Shown: piece after piece, positions 45,619 through 54,645 of the stretch
How positions within the stretch are numbered: the stretch's first letter is position 1
Layout of the letters: every line of letters begins with the position of its first letter
Assembly (NCBI GenBank): GCA_022482495.1
Contig: JAKVPA010000001.1
Span: 460,851-524,850 of the forward strand
Length of the DNA stretch: 64,000 nucleotides
Reading direction: 5' to 3'
Source: Sphaerochaeta sp.
GTDB lineage: Bacteria > Spirochaetota > Spirochaetia > Sphaerochaetales > Sphaerochaetaceae
The notes under the pieces: generated by a model
Seen by the model: the letters and a program-made list of their open reading frames with translations, nothing else
Database searches by the model: none
What the model was told of the DNA's origin: nothing
Made by a program: the position numbers and the translations under genes

Positions 45619-46566
45619 TTATTCATCCACCCTATTGACCGGCTTCCCCTGAAGAAACGCGCGGACGTTGTCCACGGCGATGTCCATCAGCCGCTGGCGG
45701 GTTTCCTTGGGAGCCCAGCTGATGTGCGGCGTGATGATGCAGTTCTTCGCCTTGAGGAGCGGGTTGTCCGGAGAAATCGGTTCGGAGGAGACGACATCCA
45801 CCCCGGCGGCGTACACCTTGCCGCTGTTCAGTGCGTCGGCAAGATCCTGTTCGTCGACCAGCCCTCCCCGACTGTTGTTGATCAAAATCACGCCATCCTT
45901 CATCCGGGCGATGCTCTCCCGGTTGATCATCCTTGCGTTCTTTTCCGTCAGCGGACAGTGCAGCGCGATGACATCACTGACCCGGTACAACTCGGGAAGG
46001 GAGACGAACCGCACCGGTCCCTCCACGGCAGAGGGGTTGTACGCCACCACATCCATGCCCAGCGCCTGGGCGACGGCCGCCGTCTTTCTTCCAATTCTTC
46101 CGTAGCCGACGATGCCCATCGTCTTCCCTTCCAGTTCGATGGACGGATAATCCCAGAAGCAGAAATCCGTACTTTGCGACCACTTTCCTTGGTGAACCGC
46201 CTGGTCATGGTGTCCGATGTGGTGGCAGATCTCCAGCAACAGCGCAATGGCGAACTGCCCCACCGCCGCCGAGCCGTAGGAAGGAATATTGGTTACCACG
46301 ACCCCTTTCTCCCGTGCCGCGGCAAGGTCAACCACGTTGTATCCGGTGGCTAGGACTCCGATGTACCGGAGTGAGGAAGAGCCGAGGATCACGTCCCGGG
46401 AAAGAAGCGTCTTGTTGGTAAGCACCAGTTCATACCCCTTGATCCGCTGTGCGACCAACTCCACCGGAGTCCGGTCATACACGGTGAGCTCTCCCAATTT
46501 TCCCAGTTGCTCCCAGGAAAGGTCCCCGGGATTCTCCGTATATCCATCCAGAATGACGATCTTCAT
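45619..46566 (-). CDS. D-2-hydroxyacid dehydrogenase (glycerate/hydroxypyruvate reductase-like)
   Basis: A 315-residue NAD(P)H-linked dehydrogenase. The N-terminus MKIVILDGYTENPGDLSW is typical of glycerate dehydrogenases. The Rossmann core has GIVGYGRIGRKTA. The catalytic Arg is in NNSRGGLVDE, the Glu in VVSSEP, and the His in TPHISWAPKE. Acts in the cytoplasm on hydroxypyruvate or a related 2-oxo acid. The ATG at 46566 follows AACAGGAGAACGCC. Confidence 0.9.
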   Translation of the reverse strand: MKIVILDGYTENPGDLSWEQLGKLGELTVYDRTPVELVAQRIKGYELVLTNKTLLSRDVILGSSSLRYIGVLATGYNVVDLAAAREKGVVVTNIPSYGSAAVGQFAIALLLEICHHIGHHDQAVHQGKWSQSTDFCFWDYPSIELEGKTMGIVGYGRIGRKTAAVAQALGMDVVAYNPSAVEGPVRFVSLPELYRVSDVIALHCPLTEKNARMINRESIARMKDGVILINNSRGGLVDEQDLADALNSGKVYAAGVDVVSSEPISPDNPLLKAKNCIITPHISWAPKETRQRLMDIAVDNVRAFLQGKPVNRVDE

Positions 46567-46621
46567 GGCGTTCTCCTGTCTGTTACGGTAAAACGGGATC
46601 AAGGAAAACGCAAGAAGGAGT

Positions 46622-47296
46622 TCAATGGGTGGTGCAGAATTCCATGATCATCCCATGCCAGAAGACAGGATCCACCGCTTCCCTCGCCGAAGGATGGGGC
46701 ATCCAGAGGGGAAGGGCACGTACTTCTGATGATGCAATCGCAGAGATGCCGTTCTGGATGGTGATTCCTTGGTACGAGAAGGCTTCCTGTGGTTCGAAAT
46801 GAACATTCGGCATCTTGTACCACAGGTCGCTCACCCCGAAACAGATGACCAGTTCCGGCCGGAATGCTTCCAGTTCCTCAAAGAAAGCCGCCTCAGAGCG
46901 GTGGTGCTGTGCCGCCGTTCCACGGACCTGTCCGTCCGACAGCGCTTCCTGCAGGTAGTTGGTGGAGATGATGGAGTCCCAGACATCGTCCTGTGTCTCA
47001 GAAGAGATGTCCTGTTCTTTGCCGATGCCGGCCACCAGCTGGACAACGTACCGCGGCACGGAATGAACGAAGCCGTCCCTATTGGAGTGGATGTACCCGC
47101 AACACCCCGGACGACGGATCTGAAGGCAGTGCCCAGTATGGATGCAATCCTGATAGCGGTCACCCCAGCTTTCCAGCATCGCTCTTTTGCAGTGGGTGCT
47201 GCCACCGAGGATCATCACCCTGCGGTCCCAGAACCGCCCCTCTCCATACCGCTTTTCCACCGATGGCAGGAAGAACACGTCCGGAAACAGGTTCAT
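46622..47296 (-). CDS. Uncharacterised protein with a uracil-DNA-glycosylase-like fold
   Basis: A 224-residue cytoplasmic protein. The segments RVMILGGSTHC, ELVICFGVSDLWYKMP and LWMPHPS lie where UDG-superfamily proteins have their substrate loops. The catalytic residues are not clear, so enzymatic function is uncertain. It lies between the hydroxyacid dehydrogenase and an isomerase-like gene on the same strand. Confidence 0.55.
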   Translation of the reverse strand: MNLFPDVFFLPSVEKRYGEGRFWDRRVMILGGSTHCKRAMLESWGDRYQDCIHTGHCLQIRRPGCCGYIHSNRDGFVHSVPRYVVQLVAGIGKEQDISSETQDDVWDSIISTNYLQEALSDGQVRGTAAQHHRSEAAFFEELEAFRPELVICFGVSDLWYKMPNVHFEPQEAFSYQGITIQNGISAIASSEVRALPLWMPHPSAREAVDPVFWHGMIMEFCTTH

Positions 47297-47395
47297 CGTT
47301 CCCGTTTCTGAATTTTAATGGAGACAGGGGGTTTCCTCTTCCCTGCAGATACCGCCATGCAGACAGGGACAGTCCATCAGATCCTCCGTATGGAT

Positions 47396-48160
47396 TCAAT
47401 GGGAGAACGAAAAACCACGAAGTACAGAGAGCGCCGCTTTGCCATCCTGCAAGAGAGCATCCGTCTTCGCGTCGATGCTGATGGCACCCCGGAATCCGAT
47501 TCTCTCAAGATGGGAGAGAAACGCGTTGATGTCCTGGTCCATCGTGGTGGGGAACCTGCGCTCCCCCCGGGTGGCGATATGGGCATGGGTGACCAGGGTG
47601 CCGGCGCCATCCAGATCCTCCCATGGCTCTTGTTCGCACATCATGTGGTAGATGTCCGGCGCGATGCCGAAGTTGGGACGATCCACCATCGTAGCGAATT
47701 GGACCGCATCCTTGACTGTCGTGACGGCATTGGTCTCCCCATGGAACAGGGGTTCGATGGCGATCTGCACATGATAATCTCCGGCGATCTCCGAAGCGGT
47801 TTGCATCCTGTTCGCCAACAGGGAACGGGCGTCGTTCTCCTTCATCAAAAGGGGGAACCTTCTGCTGCCACCAGAACCAAAGACGGCCATCCGGGCACCC
47901 AATTGTTCCATCCTGCCGAACGCCTGGCGGAGGTATGCTTCATGGTCCGTCTCAGAGACGGTATACAGGTTCATCGTCTTGGGATAGAAGAGGTTGCAAC
48001 TGTACACGGGAAGATGATGGGAAAACCCCTGCTGTTTGACCGCTTCCCACGCTGCTTCCGGCAACGTGACAAGCACGCTGAGTGGCAACTCCAGATAATC
48101 GAATCCCGCCGCCTGGGCGGCATCCCAATCCTCCACATTTCCACAGAAGCCGAAGTGCAT
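47396..48160 (-). CDS. Sugar-phosphate isomerase/epimerase-like TIM-barrel protein
   Basis: A 254-residue protein of the xylose-isomerase-like TIM-barrel family. It has a MHFGFCG start, AGFDYLELPLS on the first strand, AVFGSGGSRRFP, IAIEPLFHGET with the metal-binding Glu, PNFGIAPDIYHMM, and HAHIATRGER. The Met at 48160 follows GGGAGG. The exact substrate is unknown. Confidence 0.8.
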   Translation of the reverse strand: MHFGFCGNVEDWDAAQAAGFDYLELPLSVLVTLPEAAWEAVKQQGFSHHLPVYSCNLFYPKTMNLYTVSETDHEAYLRQAFGRMEQLGARMAVFGSGGSRRFPLLMKENDARSLLANRMQTASEIAGDYHVQIAIEPLFHGETNAVTTVKDAVQFATMVDRPNFGIAPDIYHMMCEQEPWEDLDGAGTLVTHAHIATRGERRFPTTMDQDINAFLSHLERIGFRGAISIDAKTDALLQDGKAALSVLRGFSFSH

Positions 48161-48276
48161 ACCCCCTCCCATCATCTTCGACATGGTAGCACATCCAAGG
48201 AAAAGGAAACATGGTTTCTTTTCGTTCTTTTTACGGCCCCAATCATTTCACAATGTTCAGGTATGTGTGCATAGGT

Positions 48277-48599
48277 ATGGACCGTATGGGAAGAAAACAG
48301 ATTGTCGTCATGCCGGTCTCCTGGCACATCCCCACCCAGCTGGGGGAGAATATCCACCTGGAGCGCATCCGACGAAGGCCCCCGGCTGCCTTGGTCTCAG
48401 AACGGGCCGGAATCAGCCGCTCCACCCTGTGGGCGGAAAAACGGGAAGCCCGTCGGTGGCCATCGGCATCTACGAGGGGTGCCCCTGACAGTGCGGCGGG
48501 AACAGGATCCGCTGTTGGTCGCAAAAGAAGATGCCGTTGGCTGGAAGCTGCAGGATCTGGACCCCAGTACGCCCAAGCGGGCGCCGAAACGGAAAAAGA
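48277..48599 (+). pseudogene. Decayed HipB-type XRE regulator
   Basis: Plus-strand frames in turn give IPTQLGENIHLERIRR, then AALVSERAGISRSTLWA, in another frame SPSVAIGIY, and in a third EQDPLLVAKEDAVGWKLQDL and STPKRAPKRKK. This order is that of HipB-like antitoxin regulators, broken by at least two frameshifts around 48445 and 48482. No HipA toxin follows, and the 3' end runs into the neighbouring terminator. It is a dead or dying gene. Confidence 0.6.
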
Positions 48600-48624
48600 C
48601 AACTACCATCTGGCAGACAAGAAA

Positions 48625-48656
48625 GGGCCGCGTCCACCAACGGCGGAACGCGGCCC
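48625..48656 (-). terminator. Intrinsic terminator of the RbsB-like operon
   Basis: GGGCCGCGT (48625-48633) pairs perfectly with ACGCGGCCC (48648-48656). On the minus strand TTTCTTGTC follows. It is 22 nt past the binding-protein stop. Confidence 0.75.
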
Positions 48657-48678
48657 AGCTGGAGCAAACCTTTGGAAA

Positions 48679-49596
48679 TCAGATATTGTCCTTGGTCAGG
48701 ACGGAAACACCGGTGTCAACCACTTTTCCACCCAGGCTCTTGCCGGAGAGGACGTCCACGGCGGCCTTGAGGCCTTCATAGCCCATCACATCCGGGTTCT
48801 GTGCCATGGTGCAGAGCAGGTATCCTTCTTTGATCAACTGCTTGATCATATCGGACTTGTCGAATCCGACGCCGACGACCTTGCTGCCACTCTCGTGGAT
48901 GGCGTTGCCGATCCCGACGGTGGAACCTTCGTTGGCTCCGAACAGACCGACGACACCCTGGGTGATGAAGTTCGCCGCGGCATCCTTGCTGCGGGCTGCA
49001 TCACCGTCACAGTACTGGGTCTCCAGGATATCGAATCCCTGGCCTTCGAACGCGGCGCGGAATCCCGCTTCACGGGCGACGGTGGACGCCGTGGCGGCGT
49101 TGACGCTGATCACTCCGATTTTTCCGCTCTTCACGCCCATTTCCTGGAACTTCTTCAGCATCTGCTCGCCTGCGGTCTTTCCGGCGGCCTTGTTGTCCGT
49201 CGCGAAGGTCGCTTCGCCAGGATAGTTCGCCGCGGAGTCGACGTAAATGATCTTCACGCCGGCAGCGGTGGCTTCCTTCAAAGCCGCGGTAACGGCATCC
49301 GGACCGTTGGCGGCCAGCAGAATGGCGTTGGCTCCCTGGGCGACGGCGTTGTTGATGCATTCGATCTGCTGCGCGTCATCCTTGGTGGCCGGCGCGTTCC
49401 ACTTGTACTCGACGTTCCCCAGTTCCGCGGCGGCTTTCTGGGCCCCCTTGTCCACATTGGCCCAATGCTGGTCCATCTGGTCCATGGTGATCAACTGGAT
49501 CTTCCAGGCCTTTCCTGCCGTCTCCTTCTGCCCTTGGGCAAAGACGGACGCAAGAACCAGCGCGACGATCAACAGCATCGCGATACCTTTCTTCAT
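48679..49596 (-). CDS. Sugar ABC transporter substrate-binding protein (RbsB-like)
   Basis: A 305-residue periplasmic binding protein. The signal peptide ends near SVFAQGQ, and the mature part has KIQLITMDQMDQHW, NNAVAQGANAILLAANGP and VGVGFDKSDM. It is the last gene of an operon headed by a two-component system. The sugar is unknown, and the ligand may also be the signal for that system (inference). Confidence 0.9.
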   Translation of the reverse strand: MKKGIAMLLIVALVLASVFAQGQKETAGKAWKIQLITMDQMDQHWANVDKGAQKAAAELGNVEYKWNAPATKDDAQQIECINNAVAQGANAILLAANGPDAVTAALKEATAAGVKIIYVDSAANYPGEATFATDNKAAGKTAGEQMLKKFQEMGVKSGKIGVISVNAATASTVAREAGFRAAFEGQGFDILETQYCDGDAARSKDAAANFITQGVVGLFGANEGSTVGIGNAIHESGSKVVGVGFDKSDMIKQLIKEGYLLCTMAQNPDVMGYEGLKAAVDVLSGKSLGGKVVDTGVSVLTKDNI

Positions 49597-49658
49597 AGTC
49601 GTACCTCCTTCCTATGAAACACCTTCATATCATGCATCCCCGTGCGGGGAATTGCATC

Positions 49659-50651
49659 TCAAGCTTTCTTCCTGCCAAGCTTCACCGTCTTGCCGCTGCG
49701 GACCACCACGTCCAGCAGAACGGACACCACGACGATGATGCCGATGACAATGTTCCGGATGGCGACCGGAGCACCGGCGAACTGCAGACCGTTCTGCAAC
49801 ACGCCCCAAATGGCGGCACCTACCACAGTGCCCAGCAAAATCCCCTGTCCGCCCAGCGTGGAGACGCCACCGATGACCGACGCCGCGACGGCGTACAGCT
49901 CGTAGCTGTTGCCGGCATCCATCGCTCCCATGCCTGCCGACGCGCACTGGGTAAGGCCGACGACGCAGGAACAGATCGAAGCGATCAAATAGACCTTCAT
50001 CGTGGTGGACAGAATGCTCACCCCGGAGAGCTTGGCCGCCTCCGGATTGGAGCCGACGGCGTAGATGTGCCGTCCGGTACGGGTTCGGGAGAGGATGAAG
50101 TCGAAGATCACCCACAGCACGATGGCGATCCAGACGGTGGAGTAGATACCCAGGAACTTGCCGTAGTAAAAGAAGTTCCGGAACCCTTCGGCGGCATGCC
50201 CGATGCTGTCCGTGTTGTAGTTGTTGTTGGCGATCTGGGCGATACCGCGGGCGATGGTCATCGTACCGAGCGTCCCGATGAACGGCGGCAGTTTGCATCC
50301 CGCCACCAGAAAGCCGTTGATCGCGCCGATGCCAATGCAGGCGATGAACGTCAGCACCACCGACACCCACGGGTTCAACCCTTTGGTCATCAGCGTCGCG
50401 CTGATCATCGTCGACATGCCGACCACCGAACCGATGGAAAGGTCGATGTTCCCGGTAATCAACACGTAGCTCTGTCCGATGCCGATCAACAGGATCGGCG
50501 CAATCTGCCTGAGGAGGTTGTTGATGTTTCTGCCGGAAAAGAACGTCGGGTTCAGGATTCCAAACACCACGCACAACAATATCAGACCGACGGTGACGGT
50601 AAGCACCTGTCCCATGCCACGATTCGCCGTCACTTTCTTCTTGTTCTCCAT
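49659..50651 (-). CDS. Sugar ABC transporter permease (RbsC-like)
   Basis: A 330-residue CUT2-class permease with GNIDLSIGSVVGMSTMI, the GCKLPPFIGTLGTMTIARG segment and the coupling loop AVGSNPEAAKLSGVS. It lies 4 nt after the ATPase stop and is the only permease of the operon, so it is likely to form a homodimer. Confidence 0.92.
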   Translation of the reverse strand: MENKKKVTANRGMGQVLTVTVGLILLCVVFGILNPTFFSGRNINNLLRQIAPILLIGIGQSYVLITGNIDLSIGSVVGMSTMISATLMTKGLNPWVSVVLTFIACIGIGAINGFLVAGCKLPPFIGTLGTMTIARGIAQIANNNYNTDSIGHAAEGFRNFFYYGKFLGIYSTVWIAIVLWVIFDFILSRTRTGRHIYAVGSNPEAAKLSGVSILSTTMKVYLIASICSCVVGLTQCASAGMGAMDAGNSYELYAVAASVIGGVSTLGGQGILLGTVVGAAIWGVLQNGLQFAGAPVAIRNIVIGIIVVVSVLLDVVVRSGKTVKLGRKKA

Positions 50652-50655
50652 ATCC

Positions 50656-52158
50656 TCAGCCTACCTTTTTCTGAAATGTGGTCGCCAGCGTCAGGATTTT
50701 CTCCTGCGTCGCCTCGTCCCGCATCATCTCGCCGGTCACATATCCCTCGCACATGACGATGATGCGGTCCGACATCCCCAGGATTTCCGGCATCTCCGAG
50801 GAGACGAACACCACACCGATGCCTTTCTGTTTCAGTTCGTTCATCAACTGGTAGATCTCCACCTTGGCTGCGACATCAATGCCCCGTGTCGGCTCGTCGA
50901 AGATCACCACGCGGCTGTTGCGGGACAGCCACTTGGCCACCACCACCTTCTGCTGGTTTCCCCCAGAAAGCGAGGCTGCGGACACTTCCCCGCTGGGAAG
51001 CTTGATGCTCAGTCCTTCCACCGCCTTGTCCACCATCCGTTTCTCCGCCTTCCGATCCACCACTCCGTAGTGGCAGAGCTGGTCCAGGTTGGGAAGGGAG
51101 ATGTTCTCCCGGACGGGAAGCTTGACGCAGAGGCCATCCTTCTTCCGGTCTTCCGGAGCCAGCACCACCCCTTGGCGGATGGCGTCCATCGGGCGGGTGA
51201 TGGTGATCGGCTTTCCGTCCAACAGAATCTCTCCGGATTCTTTGGGATCGGCGCCGAAGATGGCGCGGGTCGTTTCGGTGCGCCCGGCGCCCATCAGGCC
51301 GGCGATGCCCAGAATCTCCCCTTCCCGGACGGAGAAGGAGACATCATGGACCATTTTTCCTGCATTCAGGTGGTTCACCTGGAAGATTGTTTTTCCTACC
51401 GGTTCCTCGACCCGTGGGAATTTCTCCTTGATCTCCCTCCCCACCATGTATGCGACGATCTGGTCCATGGAGAGATCCTTGAAGTTCCCCTGCGTGATGA
51501 ACTTGCCGTCCCGCATGATGGTCACCCGGTCGACGATGTGCTGCAACTCCTCCAGACGGTGGGAGATGTAGATGATGCCGTGCCCTTCCTTCTTCAGCTT
51601 GGTGATGATCCGAAACAGCTCGGTGATCTCCTTGCTGGTCAGTGAAGAGGTTGGCTCGTCCATGATCAGAATCTTCGCGTTGATGGACAGCGCCTTGGCG
51701 ATCTCCACCATCTGCTGTTTGGATACGGCAAGTTCGCCCACCAGGGCGTTGGGATCCAGGTCGATGGAAAGCTCGTCCAGAATCTTCTGGGACTGGCGGA
51801 CCATCTCCGCCTGGTCCAGGATGCCGCCTTTTCTGCAGATCTCCCGACCGAGGAAGATGTTCTCCGCCACCGTCAGGTGCTGGCACATGTTCAGTTCCTG
51901 GTGGATGATGGCCACGCCAAGCTTCTTGGCGATGTTCGGCGTGATCTCCCCCACTTCCTTCCCGAAAATCCTGATGGTTCCGCTGTCGCGGGTATAGACA
52001 CCGGAGAGGATCTTCACCAACGTGGACTTGCCGGCTCCGTTTTCCCCGAGGAGCGCCATGCATTCCCCTTTGCGCAGGGAAAAACTGACATCATCCAGCG
52101 CTTGCACGCCGGGGAACGCCTTGGAGATGTGCTGCATCTCCACGATGGTCTCTTCCAT
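50656..52158 (-). CDS. Sugar ABC transporter ATPase (RbsA-like, two domains)
   Basis: A 500-residue ATPase. First domain: GENGAGKST, AVSKQQMVEIAKA, LIMDEPTSSL. Second: GLMGAGRTETTRA (degenerate as usual), LSGGNQQK and VIFDEPTRGID. GGAGGGAGAGG lies immediately before the ATG at 52158. Its active motifs contrast with the dead relative encoded just upstream at 52247-53665. Confidence 0.93.
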   Translation of the reverse strand: MEETIVEMQHISKAFPGVQALDDVSFSLRKGECMALLGENGAGKSTLVKILSGVYTRDSGTIRIFGKEVGEITPNIAKKLGVAIIHQELNMCQHLTVAENIFLGREICRKGGILDQAEMVRQSQKILDELSIDLDPNALVGELAVSKQQMVEIAKALSINAKILIMDEPTSSLTSKEITELFRIITKLKKEGHGIIYISHRLEELQHIVDRVTIMRDGKFITQGNFKDLSMDQIVAYMVGREIKEKFPRVEEPVGKTIFQVNHLNAGKMVHDVSFSVREGEILGIAGLMGAGRTETTRAIFGADPKESGEILLDGKPITITRPMDAIRQGVVLAPEDRKKDGLCVKLPVRENISLPNLDQLCHYGVVDRKAEKRMVDKAVEGLSIKLPSGEVSAASLSGGNQQKVVVAKWLSRNSRVVIFDEPTRGIDVAAKVEIYQLMNELKQKGIGVVFVSSEMPEILGMSDRIIVMCEGYVTGEMMRDEATQEKILTLATTFQKKVG

Positions 52159-52246
52159 TCCTCTCCCTCCTTCCAACGATAGTCTCACCCTGTTTCGGAA
52201 AACCGACCAGTTGGAACCTTTTACGGAAAGGGGGAATCTTTTCCGG

Positions 52247-53665
52247 TCAACGGGTGACCAGTCCGTACGCCGCCGCTTCCTCAAACTCAGACGGGATGAA
52301 CTGCCGTTTGACCACGCCACCGTCCAGAAGCACCAGACGGGAGGCGACCCGGAGACTGTCCGACAGGGACAGGGCGAGGATCACGATGGCGATGCCTTTG
52401 TCCAGCAGGCGGGAGAGGTGACGGATCAGGCGGATCCGTTGGTACATGGCAAGTCCGGCAAACGGCTGGGTGACACAGAGGACCTTGGGATTATCCAGAT
52501 CAACCCGCCAGTAGATCAGATCGTACAGCTCTTCCTGGCTCAGACCGGAGAGGTCCTTGGCATCCACCACATCCCCCACCCGGGGGCGGAACTCGGCGGC
52601 GAGGTTTTCCTGGTAGCGATGGATCCGGTAGAACCCTTTGACCTTGTCTCCTGCGCGGATGGCAAGGTTGTCCAGGTAGCTCATGCTGGGGAACACCACC
52701 TTCCCGATGGGGTCGGACGGGATGAACTCCCACTGGCCGGAGGCAAGCGTGATGTGGTACTCCTCCGTCCCGCCCTGGCTGAGCGCCTCTGCGAAGCGGG
52801 GGATCGTCCCCTGCTCCAGATCCAACAGGACCAGGCACCTGCCGGAGAAGAGCGGCAGGGAGAACAACGGCCCGTCCAACGTCCCGATGACCTGGGCTTC
52901 CGTCTTGTCGTCGGATGCAGCCAACGCCGTCAAAGAACGGAGAAAATCCCGTGAGACGACATCCATCGTCCGGTCGGAATACTCCTCCTTGGACAGGGAC
53001 AGCGGGATGGTGCCGCTTCGCATCACCAGCGTCTTGTCACAGATGGAGAACAGTTCCCGGTGGTGGTTCCCGTAGTACAGGAACGACAGGCCTTCCCAGG
53101 CCATCTTCCGGATCATCTCCTTCAGGAACGCCAGGTCATTGGGGGGAAGGAACGTGGAAAGCTCACGGAGGATCACCAGCGTCGAGCCGCTGGTCTTCGC
53201 CTTGACCAGTTCCACGGCACACCGTTCCAACGGACTTAGGGATGCAGGATGCTCTCCTCCCGTCAGGGTGATGCCGTACGGGGCGAACAGCGAATGGATC
53301 TGGCTTTGCAACAACTTCTTGGGAATGACGTACGGACTGTTCGGTTTCAGGGAGAACAGGTTGTCGGCGACATCCAGCGCCGGTACCAGATGGGAACGCG
53401 CCTCGATGATGGAGACTTTGTTCGTCGCCTGGCGGACGCCCAGGTAGCTGCACACTTCCTTCTCATCCACGTACATCCATCCCCGGTCCAGCACCCGGTT
53501 GTGCTGGAGGAGCGAGAACAACGTCTCCACGCCCTGGCCATCCAGTGGCAACAGTCCGACGATCTCCCCCTCGGCAATGGAGAAGGAAAGCTCTTCCAGA
53601 CTGGCTTCCCCATGCTCACTGAGGGTCACGTGCCTCAGGGCGGCCACTTCCCGGACGGCGTTCAT
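52247..53665 (-). CDS. ATPase-dead ABC protein (two-domain RbsA-like pseudo-ATPase)
   Basis: A 472-residue protein about the size and domain order of RbsA. The start RHVTLSEHGEASLEELSFSIAEGEIVGLLP aligns with a sugar-ABC NBD, but position 37-50 is GLLPLDGQGVETLF, with no Walker A Lys. The signature is LSPLERC (143-149) instead of LSGGQ, and Walker B is VILREL (164-169) without the acidic pair. The second half keeps VLCVTQPFAGL, also degenerate. The frame is intact over 1.4 kb, so it is selected, not decaying. It lies between the sensor kinase (4-nt overlap) and the active transporter genes, suggesting a regulatory or scaffold role linking the two (inference). Confidence 0.8.
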   Translation of the reverse strand: MNAVREVAALRHVTLSEHGEASLEELSFSIAEGEIVGLLPLDGQGVETLFSLLQHNRVLDRGWMYVDEKEVCSYLGVRQATNKVSIIEARSHLVPALDVADNLFSLKPNSPYVIPKKLLQSQIHSLFAPYGITLTGGEHPASLSPLERCAVELVKAKTSGSTLVILRELSTFLPPNDLAFLKEMIRKMAWEGLSFLYYGNHHRELFSICDKTLVMRSGTIPLSLSKEEYSDRTMDVVSRDFLRSLTALAASDDKTEAQVIGTLDGPLFSLPLFSGRCLVLLDLEQGTIPRFAEALSQGGTEEYHITLASGQWEFIPSDPIGKVVFPSMSYLDNLAIRAGDKVKGFYRIHRYQENLAAEFRPRVGDVVDAKDLSGLSQEELYDLIYWRVDLDNPKVLCVTQPFAGLAMYQRIRLIRHLSRLLDKGIAIVILALSLSDSLRVASRLVLLDGGVVKRQFIPSEFEEAAAYGLVTR

Positions 53666-54645
53666 ACCACGCCCTCCATGGGCAGCCGGATCTCCACCTT
53701 GGTCCCGATGTTCCGGACGCTGGAGAAAGACAGACCGTACTGCGGACCAAAGAGCAGCTGCAGACGATCGTTGACATTCCGGGTGGCGATGCCACCCTTC
53801 TTCTCTTCGTTCTTCGGTTGTGGCGAGTGGTCATTGAGTTTGCGGTTCAGCTGCACCAGTTCATCGGTATCCATCCCCACCCCATCGTCGGTGATGAAAA
53901 TGGAAAGCACGTTGCTGGTATGCTCTGCGCTGATGGTGATGGTCCCCCCTTCCACCTTTTCCTCAAGCCCGTGGATGATGGCGTTCTCCACGATGGGCTG
54001 GAGGATCAACTTGGGAAGGTGGTAGCTGCACACAGGGCTGTCAGGGGGAATGCGGATATCCAGGTTTACACGCTCCCCGAAACGGAACTTCTGGATGGAG
54101 AAGTAGTCCCGGACGTTCTTCAGCTCATCCTCCAGCATCACCAGATCGGAGGTGTTGCTGATGGTGTACCGGAAGAACCGGGCAAGCGTCTCGCTCATCT
54201 CTGCCACGTTTGGCAGTCCTCCGATCAACGCTTCGCTTCGGATGGCCTCCAGCGTATTGTACAAGAAATGTGGGTTGATCTGGTTCTGCAGGGCCAGGTA
54301 CTGTGCCTGCCTGCGGTTCTCCTCCCACAGACGGTCGGTGGGATTGCTGTGCATCACATCATCCACCAGAGCGTCCACCGCAGGGGAGACCGGACGGGGA
54401 AGAAACCGAAGCGGTTCGATGCCCGAGCCGGTATGGTACAGGGCGATGTACCGTTCCATCAACGCCGATTCCCGGGCCAGGAGTCCGTCCAGCACCCCCA
54501 GCGCCATTCCAATGGCCAGGAATACCCAGAACAGCAGATACTTGCCAAACGAAAGAAACAGGAAAGCGGCGGTGAGCACCATCACCAGCGAGACAGAGAG
54601 CAGCAAAAACGCCCAGAGGAACAGCGGCAGGCGTTTTCTAGCCAT
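53662..54645 (-). CDS. Sensor histidine kinase, YesM/LytS-like
   Basis: A 327-residue membrane kinase. Two hydrophobic helices (about residues 8-32 and 35-55) have almost no loop between them, so there is no extracellular sensing domain. The phospho-acceptor is His126 in NQINPHFLYNTLEA; the ATPase part has QPIVENAIIHGLE and DDGVGMD. Signal input must come from another protein. It overlaps the response-regulator gene by 8 nt and the pseudo-ATPase gene by 4 nt, so all three are tightly coupled. Confidence 0.9.
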   Translation of the reverse strand: MARKRLPLFLWAFLLLSVSLVMVLTAAFLFLSFGKYLLFWVFLAIGMALGVLDGLLARESALMERYIALYHTGSGIEPLRFLPRPVSPAVDALVDDVMHSNPTDRLWEENRRQAQYLALQNQINPHFLYNTLEAIRSEALIGGLPNVAEMSETLARFFRYTISNTSDLVMLEDELKNVRDYFSIQKFRFGERVNLDIRIPPDSPVCSYHLPKLILQPIVENAIIHGLEEKVEGGTITISAEHTSNVLSIFITDDGVGMDTDELVQLNRKLNDHSPQPKNEEKKGGIATRNVNDRLQLLFGPQYGLSFSSVRNIGTKVEIRLPMEGVV

